A stretch of DNA of 64,000 bases from DASVWZ01 sp963708575 (GCA_963708575.1 CAVPTB010000007.1:558001-622000); one strand, 5' to 3'; numbered from the stretch's first letter, positions 16,632-26,125 are shown. Notes: generated by a model from the letters alone, not told the origin. Numbers and translations: made by a program.

Positions 16632-17069
16632 CTATTTCGCTTGAAGAGTCTCGATATATTTTGTGAGGTTTGCTGTGCGCTGCTGTACCTCACCCTCGTG
16701 TCCGTGACTGAGGCCCCAGAAAAGCTGTCCCCAAACTGGCATGTCACGAGTTCCGTGAGCTGGCAGGTTAGCGTCGCCACGAATGGTGGAGACCACTTTC
16801 ATGTCAGGATACTTTCCACCGTTATTCTTGGAAAGAAGTGAGAGGTCGGAGGGTGGGATCTTCAATGCTTCAGCGGCAGGACCATTGCCTTTGCCTTCCT
16901 GGCCATGGCAAACCGCACAGTAAGTTTTGTACATTTCCGGTCCGGACGAAGGTGAAGTGCTCTTGACCGGAACAGTCTTGATAATCGGCTTCGGCTGATC
17001 AGCGGCCGAGGCCAGTACTGCGAAAAACATAACCACTACAGATATCCAGACGAGTTGTTTTCCCCGCAT
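16632..17069 (-). CDS. Periplasmic class I cytochrome c
   Basis: 145 residues with a signal peptide (about 1-22). The haem attachment site CAVCH is at 51-55, followed by GQEGKGNGPAA, and the probable distal ligand Met110 in RDMPVWG. One haem is covalently bound; the role would be electron transfer in the periplasm. It is followed by its own terminator and preceded by about 190 bases of intergenic DNA, so probably monocistronic. A second small cytochrome c lies at 62243-62680. Confidence 0.9.
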   Translation of the reverse strand: MRGKQLVWISVVVMFFAVLASAADQPKPIIKTVPVKSTSPSSGPEMYKTYCAVCHGQEGKGNGPAAEALKIPPSDLSLLSKNNGGKYPDMKVVSTIRGDANLPAHGTRDMPVWGQLFWGLSHGHEGEVQQRTANLTKYIETLQAK

Positions 17070-17208
17070 GAATTGCCTCCTATGACTGCGATTGGTCTGT
17101 CAATGATGATCGACAGATCAGAATAGGTCGGAAGGTCAGACCTGACTGTGATGTTGATCACGAGCAGAGGTGAGCGAGGCGGGAAAAAGAACAACGAAAG
17201 GCTCATAA

Positions 17209-17242
17209 CCTGTAGAGACGTAACTAGCTACGTCTCTACAGG
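17209..17242. repeat. Perfect 14-bp palindrome (GTAGAGACGTA family)
   Basis: CCTGTAGAGACGTA (17209-17222) and TACGTCTCTACAGG (17229-17242) are perfect complements with a 6-nt centre ACTAGC. It sits 19 bases after the stop of the leftward BON lipoprotein gene. There is no T-run, so it is either a factor-assisted transcript end or a dispersed palindromic repeat. Confidence 0.75.
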
Positions 17243-17261
17243 AATGTAGAACCGAGAAGAA

Positions 17262-18329
17262 TTACTGGTTGCTTCCCAACCGTTGGCGGTTGCCATTGGG
17301 GCTCTGCGCCGGCAACACCGAGACCGGAGCTTGCAACGTGAAGTTGAGCACGGTTTCCGAAGGCAACTTGATTTGCTGCCCCTTGGTGGCCGCCTGCACG
17401 CCTCCGCCTAAACCTCCGCCGGCAGCTGCGCCGATGGCCGCGCCTTTGCCGCCGCCCGCCAAAGCGCCGATGAGGGCTCCGATACCAGCGCCGGCGCCCA
17501 CTTTCTCTGCCGTGTTCTTTCCTCGCGAGCTGCCTTGCTTCTTGTACTGGTCTGTCTGGATGTTGTAGTAGTTGTCGCCCGCCTTGATGCGGTCTAGCTG
17601 AAGCACCAGATCGGATTGTCCGGCGAACTTGCCGGCGCTCTTCACTTCCACGACGTGACCTTCAACATCGTAGCCGGCTGGAATGGCTACGTTACCATCC
17701 ACTGCCAAGGGCGAATCGAGAGTGGCATGGAATGTTTGACCTTGCGTCGCAGTCTCCGAATCAATCGGATCCACCAGACGCACCGCCAGCGTGGTCCCCT
17801 GAGCGATGGTGACTTTCTGGGGCGGAGGAGGCGGCGGAGGTGGCGCTGGCGCTGCCGCCGGGGCCGGAGTGACTACCGGAGCAGGCGCCGCGTCCTGAGC
17901 CATTTGCGGTGGAGCATTATTGGAAGAGGTGCCTTCCGACTTTCGCGTGTGATGTCGTTTTGGAGCAGCGGATGGCTTCGTTTCCTCGGGTGGCGGCGGA
18001 GGAGCTTGCGTCTGAGCCGCGGTCGGCGCCGGCGGTAGCGGAGCCACGACCAGGTTGTTGATCACCTGTTTTACGCCGGGAATGCTGGCGGCATATTGCG
18101 CGGCAGCGTTTCGCTGGGCGTCATTGTCCACGTTGCCGGACAGAGTGACGGCGCCGTTGGTAGCCTGCACAGCAAGCTGCTTGCCTGAGAGTCCGGAGTC
18201 GGCGTTCATTTTGGCTTGGACGTCGCTCGCAATCTGCGCGTCGTTTGGCGCCTTGTTGCAGCCAATCGTGGCTGCTGACACAGTAAGAAGAACGACCGCT
18301 ATAAGGTAGAGAGATACTCTCGCCTTCAT
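17262..18329 (-). CDS. BON-domain lipoprotein with Pro-rich linker and glycine zipper
   Basis: 355 residues. The lipoprotein signal ends SAATIGC with Cys24. A BON domain spans about 33-95 (LAVQATNGAVTLSGNVDN, VINNLVV), a fold that binds phospholipid. A long Pro/Ala linker (about 97-172, including eight consecutive Pro) follows, then a beta-rich domain (LAVRLVDPIDSETATQGQTF, AIPAGYDVEGHVVEV) and a glycine-zipper segment (AGAGIGALIGALAGGGKGAA). It is likely anchored in the outer membrane with the linker spanning the periplasm. Repeated GC-rich codons make the linker expansion-prone. Confidence 0.85.
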   Translation of the reverse strand: MKARVSLYLIAVVLLTVSAATIGCNKAPNDAQIASDVQAKMNADSGLSGKQLAVQATNGAVTLSGNVDNDAQRNAAAQYAASIPGVKQVINNLVVAPLPPAPTAAQTQAPPPPPEETKPSAAPKRHHTRKSEGTSSNNAPPQMAQDAAPAPVVTPAPAAAPAPPPPPPPPQKVTIAQGTTLAVRLVDPIDSETATQGQTFHATLDSPLAVDGNVAIPAGYDVEGHVVEVKSAGKFAGQSDLVLQLDRIKAGDNYYNIQTDQYKKQGSSRGKNTAEKVGAGAGIGALIGALAGGGKGAAIGAAAGGGLGGGVQAATKGQQIKLPSETVLNFTLQAPVSVLPAQSPNGNRQRLGSNQ

Positions 18330-18543
18330 GGAAAACGCTCCTACTCGATGTTGAGTTCGATATGTACAGTTTAGATGCAGAATTGCCGAAATTCTCGGAG
18401 AAAATTGTTGGCAGGAACGGTTCGGTGTGAATTTCCATTGCCGTTCTTTACACAGAATTTACGCATGAACCGCGCGTCTGAATCTTGAGCAATCGGGAGA
18501 AGGGTGAGCGGAACTCCGATGCCACAGAAGTCCTTGATCCTGA

Positions 18544-19080
18544 TCAGCTCTGGTGCAGAAACTTGTAGTCGAGAATGGACGCGGCTAAGCCTGGATTGTC
18601 CGCATTTTCTGCGAGTTCCTTGGTGCGTATGATGCGGCCTTGGCAAAGCACTGAACTGTTCTTCTGGCCTGAGATCTCTTCCGGCATCTCGAAAACCATT
18701 TCCACCAGAGTGTTGTTGGGAAAGCGCTGCGGGCCGTGCAGTAGCACGCCGGACTGGCTCAGGTTGTCGATGGTGCCTTCGTACCACGTGCCAAGATTTT
18801 TCACACGGTAGCGTACTGGGCTGTCCAGTTTCAGTCTCCGCGCGCGCGGAACCCAGGTCGGTTTTCGCGAATGTGCACGGGAGCGGCGCTGAGGCGTTCC
18901 TTCCGTCGTACTGGCGCGTTCTACCCGCTCCGTACGCTTCATGGTTTTCCAATCGTACTTGTACTCGGCGGCACACAGCAGACAAACCTGGTAGAAGTCG
19001 CCATCAGCGGCCCGTCGCGGCCAGGAGAACTCGTGAGAGCAACGGCCTAACATAAGAACGTCCAATAACTTCTGAGGCAT
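18544..19080 (-). CDS. PilZ-domain protein with Cys-rich N-terminus
   Basis: 178 residues. The N-terminal 45 residues carry CSHEFSW and CLLCAAEY (Cys14, Cys33, Cys36), possibly a small metal site. An Arg-rich linker leads into a PilZ domain from about residue 78: RARRLKLDSPVRYRV, then DNLSQSG (105-111), matching the second PilZ c-di-GMP motif (D/N-x-S-x-x-G); the Arg-rich start could supply the RxxxR part. It is probably a c-di-GMP receptor. The window also encodes an HD-GYP phosphodiesterase and pilus/secretion genes. Confidence 0.8.
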   Translation of the reverse strand: MPQKLLDVLMLGRCSHEFSWPRRAADGDFYQVCLLCAAEYKYDWKTMKRTERVERASTTEGTPQRRSRAHSRKPTWVPRARRLKLDSPVRYRVKNLGTWYEGTIDNLSQSGVLLHGPQRFPNNTLVEMVFEMPEEISGQKNSSVLCQGRIIRTKELAENADNPGLAASILDYKFLHQS

Positions 19081-19242
19081 GTGAATAAGTCCGGGCAGTA
19101 CACCGGAATTCCATCATCGTACGGTTCCCGGGCTTTTGGTAGGTTACCGTAGTGTTATAAGGGGGCTGGATTTCCACAGATGCCCCACCCCCCGGACTGT
19201 TCGTAGCCGAACGCTCGACGTTAACAATGGGCCAAAAGTCCA

Positions 19243-19854
19243 ATGACCCAAGAACGGGAAAATTCGTTGACGGCATTTGTGCTCGCGGGCGGCAGGAGCT
19301 CCCGCATGGGTACGGACAAAGCCTTGCTCACATTGGGTTCGGAAACGCTTTTAGCTCGTTCACTCAGGGTTCTGCGCGACGCCGGCTGCGAAGCTCGAAT
19401 CGTGGGAAAGGCAGAAAAGCTCGCCGGCTTTGGCTCCGTCGTCGAAGACATTTATCCCGAGTGCGGCCCGCTTGGCGGGATTCACTCTGCTTTGCGAAGT
19501 TCCCAAGCAGAACTGAATTTAATGGTCGCGGTCGATATGCCGTTCATCGACTCCAGGTTTCTGCGTCTCCTTTGCGCTCGTGCCGCTAAGAACGATGCCC
19601 TCGTCACGGTGCCGCGTGCGGATGGACGCTTCCAGCCCCTGTGCGCGGTGTACCGGCGAGCCTTTGCCGACTTCGCGGATCGGGCGTTGCAGCAGGGAAT
19701 CTACAAGGTTAGCGCGGTGTTCCCAGACATAAAAGTCGAAGTGATGGAGTTGACGGAAATCGAAGCCGCCGGTTTTTCTCCGGATCTCTTTCGCAACGTT
19801 AATACCCCCGAGGAATGGAACCACGCGCGCTCGCAATTTCCAGCCGAAAGCTAG
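19243..19854 (+). CDS. mobA: Molybdenum cofactor guanylyltransferase
   Basis: 203 residues. The N-terminal nucleotide-binding loop LAGGRSSRMGTDKALL and later CGPLGGIHSAL, VAVDMPFI and RFQPLCAVYRR are typical of MobA, which attaches GMP to molybdopterin to make the bis-MGD precursor. The Asp in VAVDMP is the expected Mg ligand. The start ATG 19243 is one of few choices and precedes the loop by a short leader. The MlaF-like ATPase gene follows on the same strand after 72 bases. No other Mo-cofactor gene is in the window. Confidence 0.92.
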   Translation: MTQERENSLTAFVLAGGRSSRMGTDKALLTLGSETLLARSLRVLRDAGCEARIVGKAEKLAGFGSVVEDIYPECGPLGGIHSALRSSQAELNLMVAVDMPFIDSRFLRLLCARAAKNDALVTVPRADGRFQPLCAVYRRAFADFADRALQQGIYKVSAVFPDIKVEVMELTEIEAAGFSPDLFRNVNTPEEWNHARSQFPAES

Positions 19855-19926
19855 CTTCTGGCCAGGTTTCTTGAGCCATCATTTATGATCGCTATGGAAG
19901 TTGCATAAGGTCTCCCGCTAATTCAC

Positions 19927-20727
19927 ATGGCACCCGATCAGCAAAATTCGAACGGCCCGACGGTTCCTCACGACGGCCCATACATCCAATTCAAGGATGT
20001 TTCGAAATCGTTTGGCACCAATCACGTGCTTGACGACGTCAGCTTCACGGTCATGCCAGGTGAAACGGTCTGCATCCTGGGGCGAAGTGGTGTCGGCAAA
20101 TCCGTGTCCTTGCACCACATCATGGGATTTCTGAAGCCGGATTCAGGGCGCGTCATCGTGGCCTTCGAAGACATCACCGACTATGCGGAAATCGAACTGG
20201 AGCGCATCCGCAAAAAAGTTACGATGGTCTTCCAGAATGGCGCACTGTTCGATTCGCTTACCGTCGGCGAAAATGTCGCTTTTCCTCTGCGCGAACGCGG
20301 AGACCTCAGCGAAGAACAAATTCTTCAGATCGTCGACGGGATGTTGCAAATGGTGGGAGTGAAGGAGATGGCAGATCTTTTGCCATCGGACTTATCCACA
20401 GGTATGAAGCGCTCCGTGGCGATTGCCCGGGCACTGGCGGCTCAACCGGAATGCGTTCTTTACGACGAGCCCACAACCATGGTCGATCCGTTGATGGCAC
20501 AACTCCTCGGCGACCTTATTCAGCGGCTCAAGAAGCAACTGCATTTGACCAGCGTGGTAGTCACCCACGATATGCGTCTGGCAAAGAAACTGGCGGATCG
20601 GATTGTCTTTCTGCACGAGGCAAAAGTGCTTTTCTACGGGACCTATCCGGAGATGGAGAAGTCAGAGGAGCCGATTGTGCAGGAGTTTCTGGCACTGGAT
20701 GAGATTAACTTGGGCCAAAGCGCCTAG
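19927..20727 (+). CDS. ABC transporter ATP-binding protein, MlaF-like
   Basis: 266 residues. Walker A GRSGVGKS at 52-59, Q-loop MVFQNGALFDSLTVGENVAF, signature LSTGMKRSVAIARAL, Walker B CVLYDEPTTMVDP and switch VVVTHDM. FQNGALF...ENVAFPLRE and the truncated STGM signature are typical of MlaF/Ttg2A ATPases, which with MlaE and MlaD move phospholipids between membranes. No MlaE or MlaD gene is adjacent, so it must pair with a permease encoded elsewhere. The N-terminus has an extra 17 hydrophilic residues. Confidence 0.88.
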   Translation: MAPDQQNSNGPTVPHDGPYIQFKDVSKSFGTNHVLDDVSFTVMPGETVCILGRSGVGKSVSLHHIMGFLKPDSGRVIVAFEDITDYAEIELERIRKKVTMVFQNGALFDSLTVGENVAFPLRERGDLSEEQILQIVDGMLQMVGVKEMADLLPSDLSTGMKRSVAIARALAAQPECVLYDEPTTMVDPLMAQLLGDLIQRLKKQLHLTSVVVTHDMRLAKKLADRIVFLHEAKVLFYGTYPEMEKSEEPIVQEFLALDEINLGQSA

Positions 20728-20821
20728 CGGATTTGCAAGCGTGGGCTGATCAAACAGCTCACCACCCACTTTGGGACAATCTGCACAGGGGCGACCGGCA
20801 GATACCCTCGAGCTCTGCGTT

Positions 20822-21466
20822 CTAGAAGCCCGCGCCCACCAGGTGCTCCAACGTAATCGAGCTGTTCTCCGATTCCCCTTTCATCATCTTCTCGACGTAT
20901 TTCGCAATCATGTCTACTTCCAGATTGACCGGATCTCCTCGTTTGAGCGACTTGAGATTTGTCATCTCGACAGTGTGCGGAATGATAGCGACGTCGACCA
21001 GCGTGCCCTCAATTTTGGCGACTGTCAGGCTGATACCCTCGATGGAAATCGATCCTTTGAAGATGACATAGCGCGAGAGTTCGAGGGGGATTTCGATGCG
21101 CAGCCAAAAGTTGTCGGCGCCGGGAATGGCAGCGAGTTCGAGAAACGTTCCCGCGCCATCGACGTGGCCCTGTACGATGTGACCTCCGAATCGGCCATCG
21201 GCACGCATGGGGAGTTCCAGGTTGACTTCGGCGCCTTCGCGGATGCGCGAGAACGAAGTGCGGGTCCAGGTTTCTTCCGCGAGATCGAAGCCGACGGAAT
21301 TGGGTTTGATGTCTACGGCGGTCAGGCAAACTCCGCTGATGGCGATGCTGTCTCCAGGCTTCAGTTCCTTTACCAGTTTTGAGGCAGCCACGGTCAGGCG
21401 GCGGTTGCCATCCTTATGAGCGATGCGAGTCACACGTCCTACTTCTTCGATGATTCCGGTAAACAT
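20822..21466 (-). CDS. ribE: Riboflavin synthase, alpha subunit
   Basis: 214 residues. It begins with MFTGIIEEVG, the near-invariant start of riboflavin synthase, and consists of two homologous lumazine-binding halves (first GDSIAISGVCLTAVD, second GSISIEGISLTVAK). It converts two 6,7-dimethyl-8-ribityllumazine molecules into riboflavin. It follows ribD on the same strand after 90 bases; no FMN-riboswitch-like structure is recognisable in that gap. The gene converges with the MlaF-like gene. Confidence 0.95.
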   Translation of the reverse strand: MFTGIIEEVGRVTRIAHKDGNRRLTVAASKLVKELKPGDSIAISGVCLTAVDIKPNSVGFDLAEETWTRTSFSRIREGAEVNLELPMRADGRFGGHIVQGHVDGAGTFLELAAIPGADNFWLRIEIPLELSRYVIFKGSISIEGISLTVAKIEGTLVDVAIIPHTVEMTNLKSLKRGDPVNLEVDMIAKYVEKMMKGESENSSITLEHLVGAGF

Positions 21467-21556
21467 GGTCTCTCCAACGGCGCTTATAGTTCTTGGCTCT
21501 TAACTCTTGATTTGCAGGCGTCGCTAGCATGCGGACCAAGAACTCATGGCTAAAAG

Positions 21557-22711
21557 TCAAGCGCAAGCTTCGTACGGATCCCTGAAGTATCCCTCTACTG
21601 CAAAATCTTCTCCAAAACGGTGCAAGTGTATCGATTTGATCCCAGCCGCGTCTGTGATGTTGGGGAATCCGGCGCCCGCTGCGAACGGAACCGATGCTGC
21701 GCCAGCCAGAATCCTGGGTGCGTAGTACAGAAATACCTTATCGACAATGCCGGATGCCAAGGCCGCCCAATTCACCATAGCGCCTCCTTCGATCATCAGG
21801 CTGGTGATCTGACGAGTACCGAGATGTTCCACGACGGCGGGCAAGTTAGGATGGCCTTCAACGGTTGGGCGCGGAATCTGTTCGACCTGAACTCCGCGCT
21901 TCAGAAGCTGTTTCTTCTTTTTCTCTTCCGCGAACGAACACAGTACGAGGAGATCATCTTGCGCGGTCTTAACCAGGCGCGAGTCGAGCGGCAAGCGAAG
22001 CCTCGAGTCAAGAATGACTCGCAACAACGGGCGTCGACGTGGTTTACCACTGCGGTCGGTGAGCAAGGGATCGTCAGCGAGGACGGTACCAACTCCGACC
22101 ATGATGGCGTCGTGCTGGTGTCGGAGTTCCTGAACATGTGCACGGGCTAGTTCGCCAGTGATATAGCTGGGCGTAGCGGGAACCGAAGGCGGATGTGCAG
22201 GAGGGGGCGGCGCGATTTTTCCATCCAGCGTCATCGCAGCTTTCAACGTCACTAGCGGAGTGCCGTTCCGAATGTAGCGAGCGAACGCCTCATTCAACTT
22301 CCGGGCTTCGCCTACGAGCAGACCGGTTTCAACCTCAATTCCCGCAGCGGAAAGGCGAGTGAATCCAGTGCCCGACACTCGTGGGTTGGGATCCGTCATG
22401 CTGGCTACTACACGCGCAATACCAGCCGAAATCAGAGCATCCGCGCAAGGGCCGGTGCGCCCTGTATGACTGCAAGGTTCGAGATTGATGTAAAGCGTTG
22501 CGCCGCGAGCGCGTTCTCCAGCTTGCTCCAGCGCGAGAACTTCGGCGTGCTTGATGCCGTCGTAGGTGTGAGTGCCGGTGCCGATGACCCTGCCTTGAGG
22601 GTCGACGATGACTGCGCCGACACAAGGATTTGGCGAAGCGAGGCCGATTCCCCGGCGGGCCAACTCCAGGGCTTGGCGGATGAATGGTTCGTCTGTTGGT
22701 TCCAAGTTCAA
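21557..22711 (-). CDS. ribD: Bifunctional riboflavin deaminase/reductase
   Basis: 384 residues. The N-terminal deaminase domain has ASPNPCVGAVIVD, the zinc site HAEVLAL and EPCSHTGRTGPC. The C-terminal reductase starts near TLKAAMTLDGKIA and has MVGVGTVLADDPLLTDR and MIEGGAMVNW. It carries out steps two and three of riboflavin synthesis. It begins 14 bases after the ftsY stop, so it is very probably in an operon with ftsY and ribE. Confidence 0.95.
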   Translation of the reverse strand: MNLEPTDEPFIRQALELARRGIGLASPNPCVGAVIVDPQGRVIGTGTHTYDGIKHAEVLALEQAGERARGATLYINLEPCSHTGRTGPCADALISAGIARVVASMTDPNPRVSGTGFTRLSAAGIEVETGLLVGEARKLNEAFARYIRNGTPLVTLKAAMTLDGKIAPPPPAHPPSVPATPSYITGELARAHVQELRHQHDAIMVGVGTVLADDPLLTDRSGKPRRRPLLRVILDSRLRLPLDSRLVKTAQDDLLVLCSFAEEKKKKQLLKRGVQVEQIPRPTVEGHPNLPAVVEHLGTRQITSLMIEGGAMVNWAALASGIVDKVFLYYAPRILAGAASVPFAAGAGFPNITDAAGIKSIHLHRFGEDFAVEGYFRDPYEACA

Positions 22712-22725
22712 AAGCTCATGGAGAA

Positions 22726-23682
22726 TTACGCGAACAGTGAATCTACGAAATCCCTGGGATTAAACGGCAACAGATCGCCGGCTTTTTCGCCCACTCCGAC
22801 ATAGCGAACAGGCAAACCTAGTTCCCTCGAGATCGCAACCACGACTCCGCCTTTGGCGGTGCCGTCCAACTTGGTCAGAACGATACCCGTAACGCCCGCG
22901 GCGTCCGTGAACTGACGCGCCTGCTGCAAGCCGTTCTGTCCGGTGGTAGCGTCCATGACCAGTAATGTTTCATGTGGTGCACCGGGGATGATGCGTTGGG
23001 CGGTGCGGCGCATCTTATCCAACTCTGCCATCAAATTCGTTTTGGTGTGCAAACGCCCGGCGGTATCGACAATCACGTAGTCGGTATGTCGCGCAGATGC
23101 CGCTTGCAAGGCATCGAAGAGGACCGCGGAAGGATCCCCACCCGGCTTGGTTCGGATGACTTCCGTCCCTGTGCGCTGGCCCCATATCTCGAGTTGATCG
23201 ATAGCAGCCGCGCGAAAGGTGTCGGCGGCGGCCAGAAGAACCGTCTTCCCCTGGGCACGAAACACCTGCGAGAGCTTGCCGATGGTGGTGGTCTTTCCGG
23301 TGCCGTTTACCCCGACCACAAGAATCACTTCCGGAGTTCCCTCAACCCTCTGGACCGGCGCGTTGTTGGCGGAGTTCAGAATGGCCAGCAGCTCTTCTTT
23401 CAAGAGCCGCTTGAGTTCGTTGACGTCTTTGATCTGCTTGCGGTCTGCTTTGTCGCGCAGTTTACCGAGAACTTCTTGCGTAGTGGTGTTACCGAGATCG
23501 GCGCTGATTAGCGTAGCTTCCAGATCGTCCAGGGTAGCGCGATCGATTTCCTTGCCAATCGAGACGACATCATCGATCCGCGCGCTTAGGTTCTCGCGGG
23601 TGCGCGTCACCGCTTCCTTCATGCGATCGAGGAAGTTGGGCTTTTGTTGCTCGTCGAGACTACCGAACAAGGTCTGAATCAT
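22726..23682 (-). CDS. ftsY: Signal recognition particle receptor FtsY
   Basis: 318 residues: a short N domain (about 15-95) and a GTPase G domain with P-loop GVNGTGKTTTIGKL, AAADTFRAAAIDQLE, DTAGRLHTK, and TKLDGTAKGG; it ends in the usual GDLLPFNPRDFVDSLF. It lacks the long acidic A domain of enterobacterial FtsY, which is normal for many phyla. It docks SRP-ribosome complexes at the inner membrane. First gene of the run ftsY-ribD-ribE. Confidence 0.97.
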   Translation of the reverse strand: MIQTLFGSLDEQQKPNFLDRMKEAVTRTRENLSARIDDVVSIGKEIDRATLDDLEATLISADLGNTTTQEVLGKLRDKADRKQIKDVNELKRLLKEELLAILNSANNAPVQRVEGTPEVILVVGVNGTGKTTTIGKLSQVFRAQGKTVLLAAADTFRAAAIDQLEIWGQRTGTEVIRTKPGGDPSAVLFDALQAASARHTDYVIVDTAGRLHTKTNLMAELDKMRRTAQRIIPGAPHETLLVMDATTGQNGLQQARQFTDAAGVTGIVLTKLDGTAKGGVVVAISRELGLPVRYVGVGEKAGDLLPFNPRDFVDSLFA

Positions 23683-23758
23683 AAAAATACTGGCGAAGGT
23701 TCATTATAGCGGTAGGTTCGTCGGGAGAGACACAGAGCCGGTTGGAAGGTTTGAGTTA

Positions 23759-25669
23759 TTAAGCTGTAGTCGAAGCGGCAGAAATTTCGGCAGGCGCCTC
23801 TGAAGTCGTGGGAGCCAGAGGGACCGAAACCGTCGATGTCACTGTGGGTTCGGCTGCGGGTTGGGTGGTCTCAACGGTTTCTGCCGGCATAGGAACGGTT
23901 GGCCGCTGAACGCGAATCTCGCCCCGCTCATAGAGCGCCACCAGAGCGCCAACCGCTGTCGGATCGAGCCGCTTGCCCGAAAGATTGTTGATGATGCGCA
24001 GTGCGTCCTTGGGATCGTGTGCATGTTGATAAGGGCGGTTGGTGGTAAGCGCGTCGAAGGTGTCGGCGACCGCGATAATACGGGGCAGGATCGGGATCTC
24101 GTCTCCCTTGAGTCCGTGTGGATAGCCGCGGCCGTCGAGCGATTCGTGATGCAGTTCGATGCCGGGAATCATGTCCTTCAACTGCGCCACCGGGCGGAGA
24201 ATGTTCGCGCCCTTGGTGGTGTGGGTCTTCATGATGTCGAATTCCTCGGGAGTGAGCGCGCCCGGTTTCTTCAGGATTCGATCTTCAATTCCGATCTTGC
24301 CCACATCATGCAACTGGGCGGAGATGCGGACTGTTTCGATGTAGTCCTCGTAGATCCCCATCTCGCGCGCGATCATCACCGAATACTTGGTAACCCGGTC
24401 AGAGTGGCCGCGAGTGTATGGGTCCTTTTCGTCGACCGCTCCGGCAAGCATGGTGATGGAACTCATGAAGAGTTCGCGATTCTCGGCTGCCGCACGACGC
24501 AGGTCGAGCACGAAATGCTCGAGTTCCTCAGACATGACGTTGAACGTCGCTGCTAATTCTCCGATTTCGGTGTGGCTGCTGACCTGGACCCGTTGCGAGA
24601 AATCTCCTCGGGCGATGGCTCGGCTGGAACGGGTTAAGACCTCGAGGGGGTTGGTGATACGCCGTGCGGCAAATACGCTGATTGCAACGCTGAGCGCGAT
24701 CGCCATGATGGCCAGAATGCGTGCGCTGCGCTGCATTTCGTAGACTCCGCGATACGCTTCGGCCCTTGGTTTCTGCACCACCACCGCCCAATCAAGGTTG
24801 CTGACTGGACTGTAGGTGCCAAGCATCTTGACGGCGTCCCTGCCCTTGCCTACATCGAACTCGCGGGTGGCAGCGACCATCTGGGCCTTGCTGCCTTCGT
24901 CCACGAAGTTACGGACGATCTCAAAGCGTGTCATGTCCTGACCGGTGGCATAGTCGGGCGTTGCGCCGGCTACCAGCCGGCCCTGGCTGTCGACGACGTA
25001 AGGCGTCAGGCCGCCACGGTGGACTTCCTGCAGGCGCCGGATCAGGAACTGCAGATCGACCACAGAACCGATCATGCCCAGGAACCTCCCGCCGTACATC
25101 ACCGGAGTGCTAACCAGCATGACGGTGCGGGCCGATTTGCCCGTACCTACAACCAGCGCTTCGCCGTTATAAACGCGGCCTTCACGGGCCGCCGAGTAAG
25201 CGCGTTCCAGTTCCCGTTGCAGAAAAGCGTCAGGCGCGATGCGTCCCGCCGAGATTCCTTTGGCATCGGCATTCAAGAGCGATGCGTAGGCCAGATCGTC
25301 GCTCGATGACACAAAATGCTCCAGCAGGGCACGCAGTTCCGGAGCCTGTACGTGTTCGGAAGTAAGATCTTCTCCACTGGCCACCTGCAAGGCAGACGAC
25401 AAATTGGCCTGCATCATGCGCAGCGATTCCTGATGCTGCGAGATATCGTCAGCCAAAGAGCGAGTGACGGTATTCTGCAGGAGTCGTTCGTTGGTGATTA
25501 GGCGGTCACGATTGATGGACTCAACCTGCGCCGAGTAAAAATACATCGGCACCACCCCGACCAGCACAAGCACACCAAGGATGACGTAGAGAATCGGCAG
25601 GCGAGATGGCGAAGTCAGTCGCAACGACGAAGTGGTCCTCCACGGCCGGAGCCAGATGCGGCCGTTCAT
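23759..25669 (-). CDS. Membrane HD-GYP phosphodiesterase with Cache-like sensor and HAMP
   Basis: 636 residues. The first membrane helix is at about 24-46, followed by a periplasmic dCache-like sensor (about 47-315), a second helix at about 316-338, HAMP (RRITNPLEVLTRSSRAIARG) and an HD-GYP domain: GHSDRVTKYS, AQLHDVGKIG, HHESLDGRGYP and ADTFDALTTNRPY. All metal- and GYP-motif residues that I can see are intact, so it should hydrolyse c-di-GMP. The last 60 residues are a low-complexity Thr/Pro/Ala tail. It may control the PilZ protein and the pilus genes in this window. Confidence 0.92.
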   Translation of the reverse strand: MNGRIWLRPWRTTSSLRLTSPSRLPILYVILGVLVLVGVVPMYFYSAQVESINRDRLITNERLLQNTVTRSLADDISQHQESLRMMQANLSSALQVASGEDLTSEHVQAPELRALLEHFVSSSDDLAYASLLNADAKGISAGRIAPDAFLQRELERAYSAAREGRVYNGEALVVGTGKSARTVMLVSTPVMYGGRFLGMIGSVVDLQFLIRRLQEVHRGGLTPYVVDSQGRLVAGATPDYATGQDMTRFEIVRNFVDEGSKAQMVAATREFDVGKGRDAVKMLGTYSPVSNLDWAVVVQKPRAEAYRGVYEMQRSARILAIMAIALSVAISVFAARRITNPLEVLTRSSRAIARGDFSQRVQVSSHTEIGELAATFNVMSEELEHFVLDLRRAAAENRELFMSSITMLAGAVDEKDPYTRGHSDRVTKYSVMIAREMGIYEDYIETVRISAQLHDVGKIGIEDRILKKPGALTPEEFDIMKTHTTKGANILRPVAQLKDMIPGIELHHESLDGRGYPHGLKGDEIPILPRIIAVADTFDALTTNRPYQHAHDPKDALRIINNLSGKRLDPTAVGALVALYERGEIRVQRPTVPMPAETVETTQPAAEPTVTSTVSVPLAPTTSEAPAEISAASTTA

Positions 25670-25804
25670 GGTGAATCCAATGCGAGTCTAATTGGAATCC
25701 GCGCTGGGCACAGCCTGACGATGGGGACTATTACCATTACCAAAGTGTGGCGGGTACACCTGCACTTTCGGGGATTGGCAATCGAAGGTGAGGAGGGAAG
25801 AGGA

Positions 25805-26125
25805 ATGAGTTTCGTGGTGGTGTGGGAGTTCCGGGTCCGGCCAGGGCAGGAAAATGCCTTCGAAGCGGTTTACGGAGACGATGGGGAATGGGTGAAGCTG
25901 TTTCGCCAGTCGACCGACTATCTGCGGACGGAGTTCATACGAGACACGCAAAACATGCGCCGTTATTTGACGGTTGACGTTTGGAAGTCGCAGGCAGCCT
26001 ATGAGGCCTTTCGGAATAAGTCCGGCGGAGCATATGCGCGAATTGACTTGCAATGCGAAGGACTGACTGAGATGGAGCGCGAGATGGGGCGGTTTGAATC
26101 GGTGCCAGCGTCTGAAAAGGATTGA
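25805..26125 (+). CDS. Small ABM-like/ferredoxin-fold protein of unknown function
   Basis: 106 residues from ATG 25805, preceded by GGGAAGAGG. The sequence has the alpha-beta pattern of dimeric ABM domains: VVVWEFRVRPGQENAFEAVY, then DTQNMRRYLTVDVWKSQAAY, and a final helix. No catalytic residue can be named. It lies between the divergent HD-GYP gene and the ars operon, 78 bases upstream of arsR but separated from it by the arsR promoter. Confidence 0.7.
   Translation: MSFVVVWEFRVRPGQENAFEAVYGDDGEWVKLFRQSTDYLRTEFIRDTQNMRRYLTVDVWKSQAAYEAFRNKSGGAYARIDLQCEGLTEMEREMGRFESVPASEKD

Noticed and set aside
18371..18985. Leftward open frame of about 200 codons overlapping the PilZ gene
   Set aside because: It is in another frame of the PilZ gene, which has clear PilZ motifs; the product is Arg/Ser/His-rich as expected from a shadow of GC-rich coding DNA.
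21467..21556. FMN riboswitch before ribE
   Set aside because: Only 90 bases with none of the conserved RFN-element blocks recognisable; the gene is internal to an operon.
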